From JAWKTT01 sp041398965 (GTDB taxonomy: Bacteria; Planctomycetota; Planctomycetia; Planctomycetales; Planctomycetaceae), in assembly GCA_041398965.1 (NCBI GenBank), contig JAWKTT010000012.1:84634-148633 (forward strand): DNA of 64,000 nt, read 5' to 3'. Below the pieces are notes generated by a model that had not been told where the DNA came from, ran no database searches, and saw only the letters and a list, made by a program, of their open reading frames with translations. This document shows, piece after piece, positions 33,002-41,176 of this stretch (its first letter is position 1; each line of letters starts with the position of its first letter). The position numbers and the translations under genes were made by a program.

Positions 33002-33949
33002 TTAGCCGCGGGGGTGACACTTTGAGTGGATCGACTTGAGGCGGCTGTGTTCGACGTGGGTGTAGATCTGTGTCGTCCGAATGCTGGCGTGGCCGAGGAG
33101 TTCTTGCAACGCTCGAATCTCGGCCCCTCCTGCGAGCATGTGCGTGGCGAAGCTGTGACGGAGTGTGTGTGGGCTGATCTTGTCGCTGCATCCGATCCGT
33201 CGGGCATACTTCTTGACGAGATGCCAAATCATCACCCGCGACAAGGGACGTCCGCCACGGGCCAGGAGGAGCGTTTCGGAATGACGGCTGCCGCCCAGCA
33301 GTGGGCGTTCGTGCAGGAGATACGCTTCAATCGCTGACCGGGCGACCGGGTTCAGCGAGACGATCCGTTCTTTGTTCCCTTTTCCCAAGCAACGACAGTA
33401 GTTTTCGGCGAGTCGAACATCCTGAAGTCGCAGGCCGGTCGCCTCGGAAGCTCGGCAGCCGGTCGCGTACAAGACGGCCAGGACCGCCCGATCTCGCAGA
33501 CGATACGTGTCTCCTTCGCCGGGGGCGAGGAGGAGTCGGTCGACGGTTTCGGGGCTCAGGACTGTGGGGAGATACTGCCAGAGTTTCGGCGAACTGAGTA
33601 AGTCGACGGCACTTTCGGTGATGACCCCTTCGAGCACCAGAAAGCGAAAGAACATCTTCAGCGAGACCAGTTTGCGCGAGATAGTGGTCGGGGCCAACTG
33701 ACGTTCATGCAATGCTTGCAGTAGTCCGGAGAGGATCGGGAGATCGACTTCGAGGACCGAGTGAATCTGTTGTTCCTGAAAGTACGCGACAATTTGCCGA
33801 AGGTCGTTGCCATAAGCTTTGACCGTATTCTCCGACATCCCGCACTCGGCCTTGAGGTACTGGAGAAAGGGTTGAATCTGCTGCTGCGGATTCAATGGCC
33901 CCAGTTCGAGCACATCAAGACGCCGGACCGGTTTTTTGCGAGGCGGCAT
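33002..33949 (-). CDS. XerC/XerD-type tyrosine recombinase
   Basis: 315 residues from ATG 33949; the frame continues upstream without typical sequence. SAM-like N-terminal domain about 22-110 (FLQYLKAECGMSENTVKAY, LQALHERQLAPTTISRKLVS), catalytic domain after 130. The full catalytic set is visible: Arg166 in ATGCRASEATGL, Lys in GKGNKERIV (190-199), HTLRHSFATHML (H261, R264), LLGHASIRTT (H287) and Tyr296 in QIYTHVEHSRL. Length and motifs fit the chromosomal-dimer-resolving Xer group rather than a phage integrase. It could be the cell's XerC/D or an island recombinase; no dif-like site or att repeats were recognised. Confidence 0.88.
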   Translation of the reverse strand: MPPRKKPVRRLDVLELGPLNPQQQIQPFLQYLKAECGMSENTVKAYGNDLRQIVAYFQEQQIHSVLEVDLPILSGLLQALHERQLAPTTISRKLVSLKMFFRFLVLEGVITESAVDLLSSPKLWQYLPTVLSPETVDRLLLAPGEGDTYRLRDRAVLAVLYATGCRASEATGLRLQDVRLAENYCRCLGKGNKERIVSLNPVARSAIEAYLLHERPLLGGSRHSETLLLARGGRPLSRVMIWHLVKKYARRIGCSDKISPHTLRHSFATHMLAGGAEIRALQELLGHASIRTTQIYTHVEHSRLKSIHSKCHPRG

Positions 33950-34099
33950 AACAGTCAGCCAACATTGAGAGGGAAACCGGGCGAGACACCGGGAACTTCC
34001 GTGAATCGTACACCTGATACCCTTAGCATCGACCAGCAGCGACCCGTCTAATGCGGGCAATGTGAGAGATTTCCATTCGTATCGATTCTGCGGGGTCTG

Positions 34100-34137
34100 A
34101 AACGCCGAACGCCCCGAAGTGAAGCACTGCGGGGCGT
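34100..34137 (-). terminator. rho-independent terminator after the Ala-rich coiled-coil gene
   Basis: On the minus strand ACGCCCCG / CGGGGCGT with a 13-nt loop, then TCGGCGTTTC. Lies 34-60 bp after the stop at 34170. The T-run is short. Confidence 0.55.
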
Positions 34138-34169
34138 GGCGAAAATCGAGTTGTCAGCAGTCGAGTCGA

Positions 34170-35108
34170 CTACTTCGCTTCATCAGCAGGAGCGGCTTCG
34201 GCGGCAGGAGCCTCAGCGGCAGGACTTTCTGGAGCCTTCGGAGCTTCTGGCTTCGGAGCGTCTGGATTGGCGGGATCAGTCGGAGTTTCGGTGACTGCGG
34301 GCTTTTCCTCGGTCTTTGCCGACAAAGCAGCGAGTTTGGCTTCTAGTTCGGTGTTCTTCTTCTGAGCGTCGGCCAATGCCTTTTGAGCGGCGGCGACCTT
34401 TTCGTCAGCTGCTTTCACTGCGGCGTCCTTCTGGGCGATGGCGTCAGCCTTCTCCTTTTCGGCGTCAGCCTTGGCCTTTTCAGCGGCGTTTTTCTGGGCG
34501 ATGGCATCGGCTTGAGCCTTTTCGGCAGTCGCTTGAGCTTTTTCAGCAGCGGCCTTAGCAGCGTCTGCGGCGGCTTTGGCCTTGTCGGCAGCGGATTTGC
34601 CCGCTTCAGCGGCTGCGGTCTTTTTGTCGGCATCCGCCTTGGCGGCCTCAGCGGCGGCGGTCTTCTTGTCGGCTTCACCCTTGGCCTGATTGGCAGCGGC
34701 AAGGCTCTTCATCGCGGCGTCGCGAGCAGCCATGGCCTCGGTCTTGGCTTTGGTTTCGGCGGCGAGAGCCGCTTCGGCGGTCTTCAGGCGGTCTTCCATT
34801 GCGGCGATGGCAGCAGTCGTCGCTTCCCGTTCGGCAGCAGCGGCGGCTTGTGCCTCTTTCAACTGTTCCTGAACCCGCAGCAGTTCCAAGCCCAGACGAT
34901 TGGCTTCCTGGGCCTCCTTCAGTGCCTGCGAATAGGAGAGCAACTGCACAGGGTGCCCGTATCCGCTAGAAGCCTGTGAGTTATTGCAAGGGGCAGGGCA
35001 GGAAGGGGCGCAATTTGTTGCCCCGCCAGTCCGTCTTGCGGCCATTGTGGGAGAGCCAGCAGCCAACACCAGGCTGGCGACAACCAGCTTCAACATGCAC
35101 TTCGACAT
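34170..35108 (-). CDS. exported Ala/Lys/Glu-rich coiled-coil protein
   Basis: 312 residues from ATG 35108 (GGAG 9 nt upstream). Signal peptide LKLVVASLVLAAGSPTMAA. A short Cys-containing head (CAPSCPAPCNN) is followed by a long uninterrupted coiled coil about 60-255 built from AEKAKADAEK- and ADKKTAAAEA-like units; the DNA itself carries matching direct repeats (GCGGCGGTCTTCTTGTCGG type). The C-terminal 55 residues are Pro/Glu/Ala-rich (ETPTDPANPDAPKPEAPKAP), ending PAAEAAPADEAK. Similar in style to the exported protein at 52886. Probably a periplasmic structural or envelope protein; function unknown. Confidence 0.7.
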   Translation of the reverse strand: MSKCMLKLVVASLVLAAGSPTMAARRTGGATNCAPSCPAPCNNSQASSGYGHPVQLLSYSQALKEAQEANRLGLELLRVQEQLKEAQAAAAAEREATTAAIAAMEDRLKTAEAALAAETKAKTEAMAARDAAMKSLAAANQAKGEADKKTAAAEAAKADADKKTAAAEAGKSAADKAKAAADAAKAAAEKAQATAEKAQADAIAQKNAAEKAKADAEKEKADAIAQKDAAVKAADEKVAAAQKALADAQKKNTELEAKLAALSAKTEEKPAVTETPTDPANPDAPKPEAPKAPESPAAEAPAAEAAPADEAK

Positions 35109-35814
35109 TCGTCTCGACTCCAGTGTGACGTGTAATCCTTAGAGTTTTTCCGGCGCATCCTGCAACGACATCATCCGGCGTAGTTCGGGAGGATGCAACC
35201 GTAGTCCCTGAAATTCTTGTCGCTTCTTGAAAATCTCAACTCTCGCAAGAGATGTTTGCTTGCCATCTCCAAAGGTAGACCAGGTAGGTTAGGAGCTTCA
35301 TGATGACTTTGCCGAGTGAAAGGAGAATTCGGGATTGATGCGAGCAGGATTCAGGGGGCAGGAAAACGCCAAACCTCAAGATGACTCGGCGGGGACCCGA
35401 CAGGCCGACCTGACCGCGCGAATCCGCACAGTTTCGGCGATTCGCACACTCCATCGGCCGACGTTGTTGAGAATTTCGGGTTCTCACTGGTAGTTCAGGC
35501 TCGCCGTGCTCTGGCGTCAGGTCTAAACTATCGTGCAGAGTTCTGGACACGAACTCAGGTTGTGTGAGATCATTCCCGTTGAGATAATGTGTCGAGAGGC
35601 TGTCTCAACAGATCTCAGATTCCGTGCTGAACGTTGTTGTCGCTCAGGCTCGTCGCTGATGGCAATCCTTAGCGGTTCAAATTCGGGAGTCCAGATTTCT
35701 GTTTGCTGGCGGTACAATGCCAGTCCCACCTTTATTTGAGCCGATGTCGCCAAGGGATTGGCGGTTCGGTGTCCCACCTTCGTTTCACATGACGAACATT
35801 TCAGGAGCACACCA
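35109..35814. other. divergent intergenic region, nothing recognised
   Basis: 706 bp between the coiled-coil gene (minus) and the cupredoxin-like gene (plus). Short open frames on both strands have no motif. Promoters for both genes must lie here. No hairpin or repeat was evident. Confidence 0.45.
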
Positions 35815-36600
35815 ATGTTGACATGGACCAGATTGACCACACTCTGTCGCCGCAGCCTGCCGGTCCTCGCCGCAGCCGCCTTGTTGGTCGCCAGCCACGC
35901 CGCACAGGCCCAATGGGGTCATGCCGAAGGGCAGATCGTCCTCGACGGCGACATCCCCAAACTGGATAACAAGGTGAACAAAGGGGATACGTCCCAGAAG
36001 GACTGCAACATCGTTGATGTTCCTGACTATACCCTCACCGTGAACCCCGAAAACAAGGGGATTGCCGATGTCTTTATCTATCTGAAGAAGAAGCCCTCGA
36101 AGATTCATCCAGATCTCGCCAAGTCGGCCGAGAAGGAACTGGTCGTCGATCAGAAGAACTGCATGTTCATCCCCTACGCCATGATCGTCCGGACCGATCA
36201 GGCTGTCCGTGTTCTGTCGGACGACCCCTTCCCACACAACACGCACGGCTACATGATTCTCAACAAGTCGTTCAACAACACCATCGGTGCCAACGATCGC
36301 GATGGGGTAATGGTTTCCGCCACATCTCTCGCCAAGCCCGAACCACTTCCGACTGCCGTCAAGTGTGACGTTCACAGCCACATGGAATCGTGGTGGCTGA
36401 TCACCGATCACCCTTACAACGCCGTCACCGATGCCGACGGAAAATTCAAGATCGAAAACCTCCCCGTCGGGACACACACCTTCACCGTCTGGCATAGCCG
36501 TGCCGGATACATCAGCAAAGACCTGACCATCAAGGTGACTTCCGGCAAGAGCACCACCGCAGATGTTATCAAGGTCCCCGTTGCTAAGGTGACAAAGTAG
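35815..36600 (+). CDS. exported cupredoxin-like / carboxypeptidase-regulatory-like protein
   Basis: 261 residues from ATG 35815 (AGGAG 7 nt upstream). Signal peptide SLPVLAAAALLVASHAAQA, cleavage before QWGHAEG. Residues about 30-190 follow the planctomycete methylamine-utilisation/cupredoxin-like pattern: GHAEGQIVLDGDIPKLD, DYTLTVNPENKGIADVFIYL, KNCMFIPYAMIVRTDQAV, DDPFPHNTHGYMILNKSFN, VKCDVHSHMESWW with His and Cys/Met residues at possible copper positions. The last 60 residues (YNAVTDADGKFKIENLPVGTH) form a carboxypeptidase-regulatory-like Ig fold. Likely a periplasmic electron-transfer or binding protein; no cytochrome partner is adjacent. Confidence 0.75.
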   Translation: MLTWTRLTTLCRRSLPVLAAAALLVASHAAQAQWGHAEGQIVLDGDIPKLDNKVNKGDTSQKDCNIVDVPDYTLTVNPENKGIADVFIYLKKKPSKIHPDLAKSAEKELVVDQKNCMFIPYAMIVRTDQAVRVLSDDPFPHNTHGYMILNKSFNNTIGANDRDGVMVSATSLAKPEPLPTAVKCDVHSHMESWWLITDHPYNAVTDADGKFKIENLPVGTHTFTVWHSRAGYISKDLTIKVTSGKSTTADVIKVPVAKVTK

Positions 36601-36655
36601 TTTTTTTGAACGACCCGACCAACGTCATCACGACGATGTTGGTCAACATAAATTC

Positions 36656-36697
36656 AGCCGCAGGTCTGCCCGATTTCCGGTGGGCCTGCGGCTTTCC
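36656..36697 (+). terminator. rho-independent terminator after the cupredoxin-like gene
   Basis: AGCCGCAGG ... CCTGCGGCTTTCC with an internal GCCC/GGGC pairing; another hairpin GACCAACGTC / GATGTTGGTC lies just before at 36617-36644. Confidence 0.6.
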
Positions 36698-36730
36698 CCA
36701 AAGATGTGTTCGACCTGCGGAGTTTTGCCG

Positions 36731-37489
36731 ATGGCGTCCCCTCGTTACCTGACGGCTCTTCCGGTCTACAACGAAGAGAGTTCCCTGCTCGAAGTGCTCG
36801 ACGAAGTCCGTCAGTACGCTCCCGACATTCTCGTCGTCGATGATGGTTCGACCGATGGCACCCCCGCCTTACTGCGGCAGACCGCTGGGATCATGACCGT
36901 CCGTCACGAGCCAAATCAGGGTTACGGAGCCGCGCTGCGAACCGCGTTTCAATACGCCATCGAGCATGGCTACGACGCCCTCGTCACGATCGATTGTGAC
37001 GGGCAACATCAACCGGGAATGATCCCCGAACTGGTCGACGCCCTGTTCTCCAAGGGAGATCGTCCGGCAGACATCATCTCGGGAAGCCGCTACCTGAAAG
37101 AGTTCGCAGGGGACAACTCCGCCCCCGAGGATCGCCGCCGTATCAACCACATCATCACCCAGCAGATCAACAGTTGTTTCGGGCTCAAGCTCACCGACAC
37201 CTTTTGCGGCTTCAAGGCGTACCGGACCGAGGCTCTGCAAAAGTTCGACATCACCGAACTCGGATATGCCATGCCCCTGCAACTGTGGGTGCAAGCCGTG
37301 CGACACAACATGGAGATCGTCGAGTACCCGGTCCCCCGCATCTACCTCGACGCCGAACGCTCTTTCGGCGGCTCCCTGGACGACTCCAACCGCCGCCTCA
37401 ACTACTACCGCGAAGTCCTCCTCCGCGAAATGAATCAACAACAAGTCGGCTGCTTAGAAGACCTCCCTTCCATCCCCCAAGGCACCTAA
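36731..37489 (+). CDS. family-2 glycosyltransferase (dolichol-phosphate-mannose-synthase-like)
   Basis: 252 residues from ATG 36731 (GGAG about 9 nt upstream). GT-A fold: YLTALPVYNEESSLLEVL at the start, ILVVDDGSTDGTPALL (about 32-47), NQGYGAALRTAFQYAIEHG, ALVTIDCDGQHQPGMIPEL with the metal-binding DxD-like DCDGQ, IISGSRYLKEFAG, and NSCFGLKLTDTFCGFKAYR. This is the DPM1/GtrB-like type that moves sugar from a nucleotide donor to a lipid carrier, but without C-terminal TM helices. The final 40 residues are charged. Its substrate is unknown. Confidence 0.85.
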   Translation: MASPRYLTALPVYNEESSLLEVLDEVRQYAPDILVVDDGSTDGTPALLRQTAGIMTVRHEPNQGYGAALRTAFQYAIEHGYDALVTIDCDGQHQPGMIPELVDALFSKGDRPADIISGSRYLKEFAGDNSAPEDRRRINHIITQQINSCFGLKLTDTFCGFKAYRTEALQKFDITELGYAMPLQLWVQAVRHNMEIVEYPVPRIYLDAERSFGGSLDDSNRRLNYYREVLLREMNQQQVGCLEDLPSIPQGT

Positions 37490-37736
37490 CCCTACCTCGC
37501 AATCTCTGCTCCTCAAAGCCCCTCGACTGAGTCAGAGAGACCACGCGAACCCTCACGAACCTATCATTCCTCGGTTGACCTCCGATACGGGCCGATTCGC
37601 TGTCTAACTGTTGCCTCAAGAGGGTGAACTCAGACCTCTGCCCTAAGGAAACTTGGCGTCTCTCGCCGGACGGACCGAGAGCGAGTGGTCATAACTAAGC
37701 TCGTCTTCGGGGTTCTGCTTTCTTTGGGGTTGAATG
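37490..37736. other. intergenic region, nothing recognised
   Basis: 247 bp between the glycosyltransferase and a small membrane protein; no hairpin or motif seen. Confidence 0.35.
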
Positions 37737-37982
37737 ATGGTGATAATTCTCAGTGTGCTCATTGGATTGGCGACAGCGGGGTTGTTGTTCAAGCTGTTCT
37801 TCGACGACTTGGAAGAGTTCGGCGAGTGCTTCATGTACCTCCTTAAACCCAATATCCTCTCGCTGTTTGACGGGGATTACCTCGAAGACCAATGGAAGTC
37901 CATGAAGCTCGGCTTCTGGGCAGCCCTCTCCATCGGCGCCGGAGTCGGCACCTATTTCTCCCTGATGAAGCACTTCGGGTAA
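37737..37982 (+). CDS. small two-helix membrane protein, unknown
   Basis: 81 residues from ATG 37737 (ATG 37734 is adjacent). TM helix 1 at about 2-23 (IILSVLIGLATAGLLFKLFF), acidic loop DDLEEFGECF, then LKPNILSLFDGDYLEDQW and TM helix 2 near 57-76 (LGFWAALSIGAGVGTYFSL). No family recognised. Lies 123 bp before the ankyrin gene and may belong to the same cassette, perhaps as part of a toxin-linked protein. Confidence 0.5.
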   Translation: MVIILSVLIGLATAGLLFKLFFDDLEEFGECFMYLLKPNILSLFDGDYLEDQWKSMKLGFWAALSIGAGVGTYFSLMKHFG

Positions 37983-38105
37983 CGGCCGCCGCCTGAGCGG
38001 ACCTCCAGTCTCGCTCTCCAGGATCGAATACAATTACCCTGCGAACTACCGACCCGAAGGCCGGTCTCCCAATCGATGTCGTCGTTACGATTAGAGGACA
38101 TTTGG

Positions 38106-38600
38106 ATGATTCAGATCGACCTGCGGAAGTTGGCCATCCAGAATCGTGTCGAAGAGCTTCGTACCGCAATCATGGAAGAAGCAGACCCAAATATGAAGGA
38201 TCGTCTTGGCTCGACCGCCCTTCTCGCTGCAATTGCTTACAAGAGACTTGAAGTCATTCCAGTGCTGTTGGAGCATGGGGCGGATGTCACTGCTCAAGAC
38301 AAGGACGGGAGTACAGCGTTGCATTATGCAATCGAGCATAAACTTCCCGCAGTCCTAGAAGCCCTTGTCGAACGGTGCCCGGAGGCTGTTTTTATCAGCG
38401 ACAAACATGGAAATCAGCCCCTTTGGACAGCAGCGTTTAATGCAAGGGGTGAATACGAGATGGTGTCCACACTACTTCGAAACGGAGCAAATCCCAATCA
38501 CTGCAACAATATCGGCCTTTGCCCATTGGACACTCCTAAACGAAAGGGTGAGTTAGCATTGCTGCATCTTCTTGAGTCGGCCCCAAGTGCGAAAACATGA
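38106..38600 (+). CDS. ankyrin-repeat protein, probable immunity protein
   Basis: 164 residues from ATG 38106 (GAGGA 7 nt upstream). Four ankyrin units: LAIQNRVEELRTAIMEEADP, then DRLGSTALLAAIAYKRLEVI with LLEHGADVTAQD, KDGSTALHYAIEHKLPAVLE, and the degenerate KHGNQPLWTAAFNARGEYEM with LLRNGANPNHCN. No signal peptide. Small cytosolic ankyrin proteins are common immunity proteins in polymorphic-toxin loci. Here the dispersed element follows 23 bp after the stop, as it does after two other immunity-type genes in this window, which supports the assignment. Confidence 0.7.
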   Translation: MIQIDLRKLAIQNRVEELRTAIMEEADPNMKDRLGSTALLAAIAYKRLEVIPVLLEHGADVTAQDKDGSTALHYAIEHKLPAVLEALVERCPEAVFISDKHGNQPLWTAAFNARGEYEMVSTLLRNGANPNHCNNIGLCPLDTPKRKGELALLHLLESAPSAKT

Positions 38601-38623
38601 GAATGGCCCCGATGCGTAGCTAC

Positions 38624-38787
38624 GGCTTCTTTATCATGATCCTCGCAGGCTGTGCCGGTTTGAATGGTTGCAGCTTGGCCGGTTGAGCAGGCTTCCACGG
38701 CTTGAACACCGGCACGCCTGACGGCGGCGGCAGTGTTGTGACTGCCGCCCTCAGCCTGCATCCTCCCTCATCGGTCGGCGGCTTCGG
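38624..38787. repeat. proline-rich-frame dispersed element, copy 3
   Basis: ATCATGATCCTCGCAGGC, TGTGCCGGTTTGAATGG, GAGCAGGCTTCCACGGC, TTGAACACCGGCACGCC, CTGCATCCTCCCTCATCGG: over 85% like copy 1 by eye. Minus strand reads VPVFKPWKPAQPAKLQPF, KPAQPARIMIKKP. Confidence 0.75.
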
Positions 38788-38789
38788 CA

Positions 38790-38957
38790 GGGTGGCTGGG
38801 GTCAGATTGTTAAGGGTGTGCACTGAATTCAAGGTCGATAGGAATAACAACCTGCCCCCAGAGCGTGGGAACCTCGAAGACATCCTGGGGGAAAAATCGC
38901 CGGAGCGCCTCAGAAGTCCCGATTGCCCCAATAACGGCGATTTGACCCCAGCCACCC
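38790..38957. mobile_element. MITE-like element with 18-bp terminal inverted repeats
   Basis: Left end GGGTGGCTGGGGTCAGAT (38790-38807); the right end reads as its reverse complement with one mismatch (38940-38957). The 168-bp element has no coding capacity and carries an inner CCCCCAG / CTGGGGG pair. No clear target-site duplication was found. It directly follows the dispersed element copy 3. Confidence 0.5.
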
Positions 38958-38978
38958 CGCTGTCTAGGCCTGCAAATC

Positions 38979-39563
38979 CTAACAGTCCATTGGATCGAAA
39001 CCGTTCAGCGATCCAAAACGACTATACCAGCGTGGCCGTTCGATGCTCGCCAGCGAAGGCTCGTCGTGATTTGAAACGGTGACTGCGAAGTCGTCGGTTC
39101 GATTCAACCGTTCTACTTCCGACCGCAGTTCGCTCGACAGCGCAATCCGACAGGCGATCTCCTCAAACGCCTGATAGTCACGTTCAGTCAATGCATTGCG
39201 ACGATATGACAATTCGTAGACTTCTCGCTCCCAGGTATCGAGAACATTGCTGATACATTCGTGAAAGTCCTTTGGAGGTTCTCCGACGCTTTGGTACTTC
39301 CAGTCGCCACAGTTGTACTTCAAGTTCTTGATCTTATCATCGAGATGGTATGAATCCGGAAACTTCTCTTGGTAGTACAATAATTGTTCTTCAAAGTCAG
39401 CATGTGTGTTCGCGTAGAGTGCGAAGCATCCGTCGAAACTGTCTGAGTAAATGCAAAGTGCATAGAAAGGGACTGAGTTGTATCGCTCTACCAAGAGACG
39501 CACACCCGCAATGCATGCGTCTCGAAAGTCGCGTTCGAATCGCTCAAAGTCAAACGTGTGCAT
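38979..39563 (-). CDS. DUF4303-like protein, probable immunity protein
   Basis: 194 residues from ATG 39563 (AGGAG 7 nt upstream). FERFERDFRDACIAGVRLLV, then the family's YALCIYSDSFDGCFALYANT strand pattern, YNCGDWKYQSVGEPPKDFHE, and a helical C terminus with basic and acidic residues. DUF4303 proteins are frequent in toxin-immunity neighbourhoods; function not shown. Upstream on the same strand, within 60 bp, lie a diverged REP (about 39602-39623) and a short frame ending ITGIVIEFMGQE whose TGA is 4 bp before this start, possibly the last residues of a lost toxin. Confidence 0.6.
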   Translation of the reverse strand: MHTFDFERFERDFRDACIAGVRLLVERYNSVPFYALCIYSDSFDGCFALYANTHADFEEQLLYYQEKFPDSYHLDDKIKNLKYNCGDWKYQSVGEPPKDFHECISNVLDTWEREVYELSYRRNALTERDYQAFEEIACRIALSSELRSEVERLNRTDDFAVTVSNHDEPSLASIERPRWYSRFGSLNGFDPMDC

Positions 39564-39601
39564 TGCGTCACTCCTGCCCCATGAATTCGATGACAATACC
39601 T

Positions 39602-39623
39602 GTAATTCAGGCCCACGCCTGCC
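39602..39623 (+). repeat. diverged GTAG-like REP
   Basis: GTAATTCAGGCCCACGCCTGCC followed by TTCC: a worn form of the GTAG-REP hairpin. Rest of the gap 39624-39832 shows nothing else. Confidence 0.4.
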
Positions 39624-39832
39624 TTCCTGCTTGGGATGTTGACATCCAACCAGCAATCGTGCAAGGTCCGCACATGTGTCTTGATTCATATTAACTCACG
39701 GACACTAACCTAGCGTCTCTCTCTCTCTTTCACTCGCTGGCCCAACGGTATCGTTTGGCTGCGATGTACGGGGGACTGACGTCCCCCGCTCGGTGGGGCG
39801 GATGCGTTTGTTTCTTGGTGGAATGAGTCTTT

Positions 39833-40989
39833 TTAGAGAAAGCCATGCAGCCATTCGCCGAGGTGTTTTTCGGCGGTGGGGGGGAGGGTGTGGGACTGGT
39901 TGTGGTTGAGGAAGGCAAGGGCGGGGGGTGTTTCGCTTAGCAGGCGGTAGAGGGGGAGGGCTGCTTTGATGAAGGGCCAGCTTTGGTCGCCGTCGGCGGA
40001 GTTGCCGCCGATGAGGAGGAAGGGGCGGGGGGCGATGAGGGCGAGGAGTTCATGATGTTCTCGGGTCCATGTGGGATCGTTGATCATCGGGCCGAGGTAC
40101 CAGGGGGCGTCCCAGTTTGAGAACTTCGTGCCGATCCCTCCTTCGCTACTCACCGTCACTTTAACGCGGTCATCAAATGCGGCAAGATACAGGACCTCTT
40201 TCGCACCGAGGGAGTGTCCGATCGAGCCGAGGCGGTCGGGATCGACCTCGGGACGAGCGGTGAGAATATCAACTGCTAACTGAGCATCGTAGAGCATCTT
40301 GGCCATGCCGACGGAGGTAGGGTGTCGGGCTTGAAAGCGTTCGGTCTCCTGCTTGGCTGCGATCTTCTCGTTGGTGGGCCAGAGAAAGTTGCGGGGGGAG
40401 AAGGTGACGAAACCCTCTTTGGCGAACCGAAGGCCGAGCCATTTTTCGGGGACCCCTTCCAGACCCGCTGGCTGCCGAATCGAGTGGTCGACCGTCGAGT
40501 GAAAGACGACGATTCCCGGAACCTTGCCGGTGAGTTTCTGGGGAGTTAGAAGATAGCCCTCGGTGGTTAGTCCCGGCTCGCATTCGTATTCGACCCGCTG
40601 TCGGATGACGTTGTCGATGATGTCCTCTTCGAGCACGCGCAGTTTGGGGAGCTTGCGAGGTTGCGTTGCCAGGGGGCCGAGCAGTTTCAGCCATTCGTCG
40701 CGAAGCTCCTTTCGTCGTCGTTGCCAACCTTCGCGATCGACGATTGGCTCGCCATCGACAGTCACCAACAAGGGGGACAATTTCGGGGCCTCCGGCGGTA
40801 GCATCTCGGGGATGGATTGCCTCTTTGCCAGCCAGTCGACCCCTTTTCGCCGAGTCTCTTCCGCGGCTGCGATGGTCGCGAGCACCCCCTCGGGGGGGGG
40901 GGAAGCCCCCACGCATCCTGTCCCAGCAATCAGTCCCCCCGCCCCACCGTTTCCAAGAACCGCCGCCGCGATGCGTTGTGAAATGGCAT
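39833..40989 (-). CDS. exported alpha/beta hydrolase with Tat-type signal; apparent frameshift in the signal region
   Basis: The intact reading frame (359 residues, from 40912) is an alpha/beta hydrolase of the dienelactone/acetyl-xylan-esterase-like group: oxyanion part GIVVFHSTVDHSIRQP, nucleophile elbow LGSIGHSLGAKEVLYLAAF, acid region LLIGGNSADGDQSWPF, and a late His (NHNQSHTLPP). Its own first residues begin in the middle of a signal. Upstream, ATG 40989 has GGAG 6 nt before it and starts PFHNASRRRFLETVGRG, a twin-arginine signal; after a G-run (GGGGCGGGGGG) one extra base is needed to continue as LIAGTGCVGASPPPEG. So either one G was lost in the run (real mutation or sequencing error) or the downstream start is used without export. 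Confidence 0.75.
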
Positions 40990-41176
40990 GGAAGTCTCCG
41001 GAGTCAATGATTGAGTCGATTCAGTTTCGTGACAATTCAATGAGTCGAGCCATTGAGCGACAGAGGGTTATACACGCGTTTTGTTGCAAAGCTCCAAAGC
41101 CGCAAACGGGTTCACTGGATTGCTTCTGGATCATCTCGCATTGGAAATAAACTGTCATTTTAGCTTGTGAATCATC

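Noticed and set aside
32728..33207. Minus-strand frame reading through REP family 2, a BIME and the end of the recombinase gene
   Set aside because: Its C-terminal part is translated repeat sequence (SRQAQPDLLE type), which recurs wherever the BIME occurs, so it is not a gene.
33002..33949. Integrase with attachment sites, that is a prophage or integrative element
   Set aside because: No phage or conjugation genes and no direct repeats typical of att sites; the motifs fit a Xer-type recombinase.
38040..38097. Possible toxin stump before the ankyrin gene (frame ending NYPANYRPEGRSPNRC, RRYD, TAG)
   Set aside because: No REP edge and no protein-like pattern upstream of it; too weak to call.
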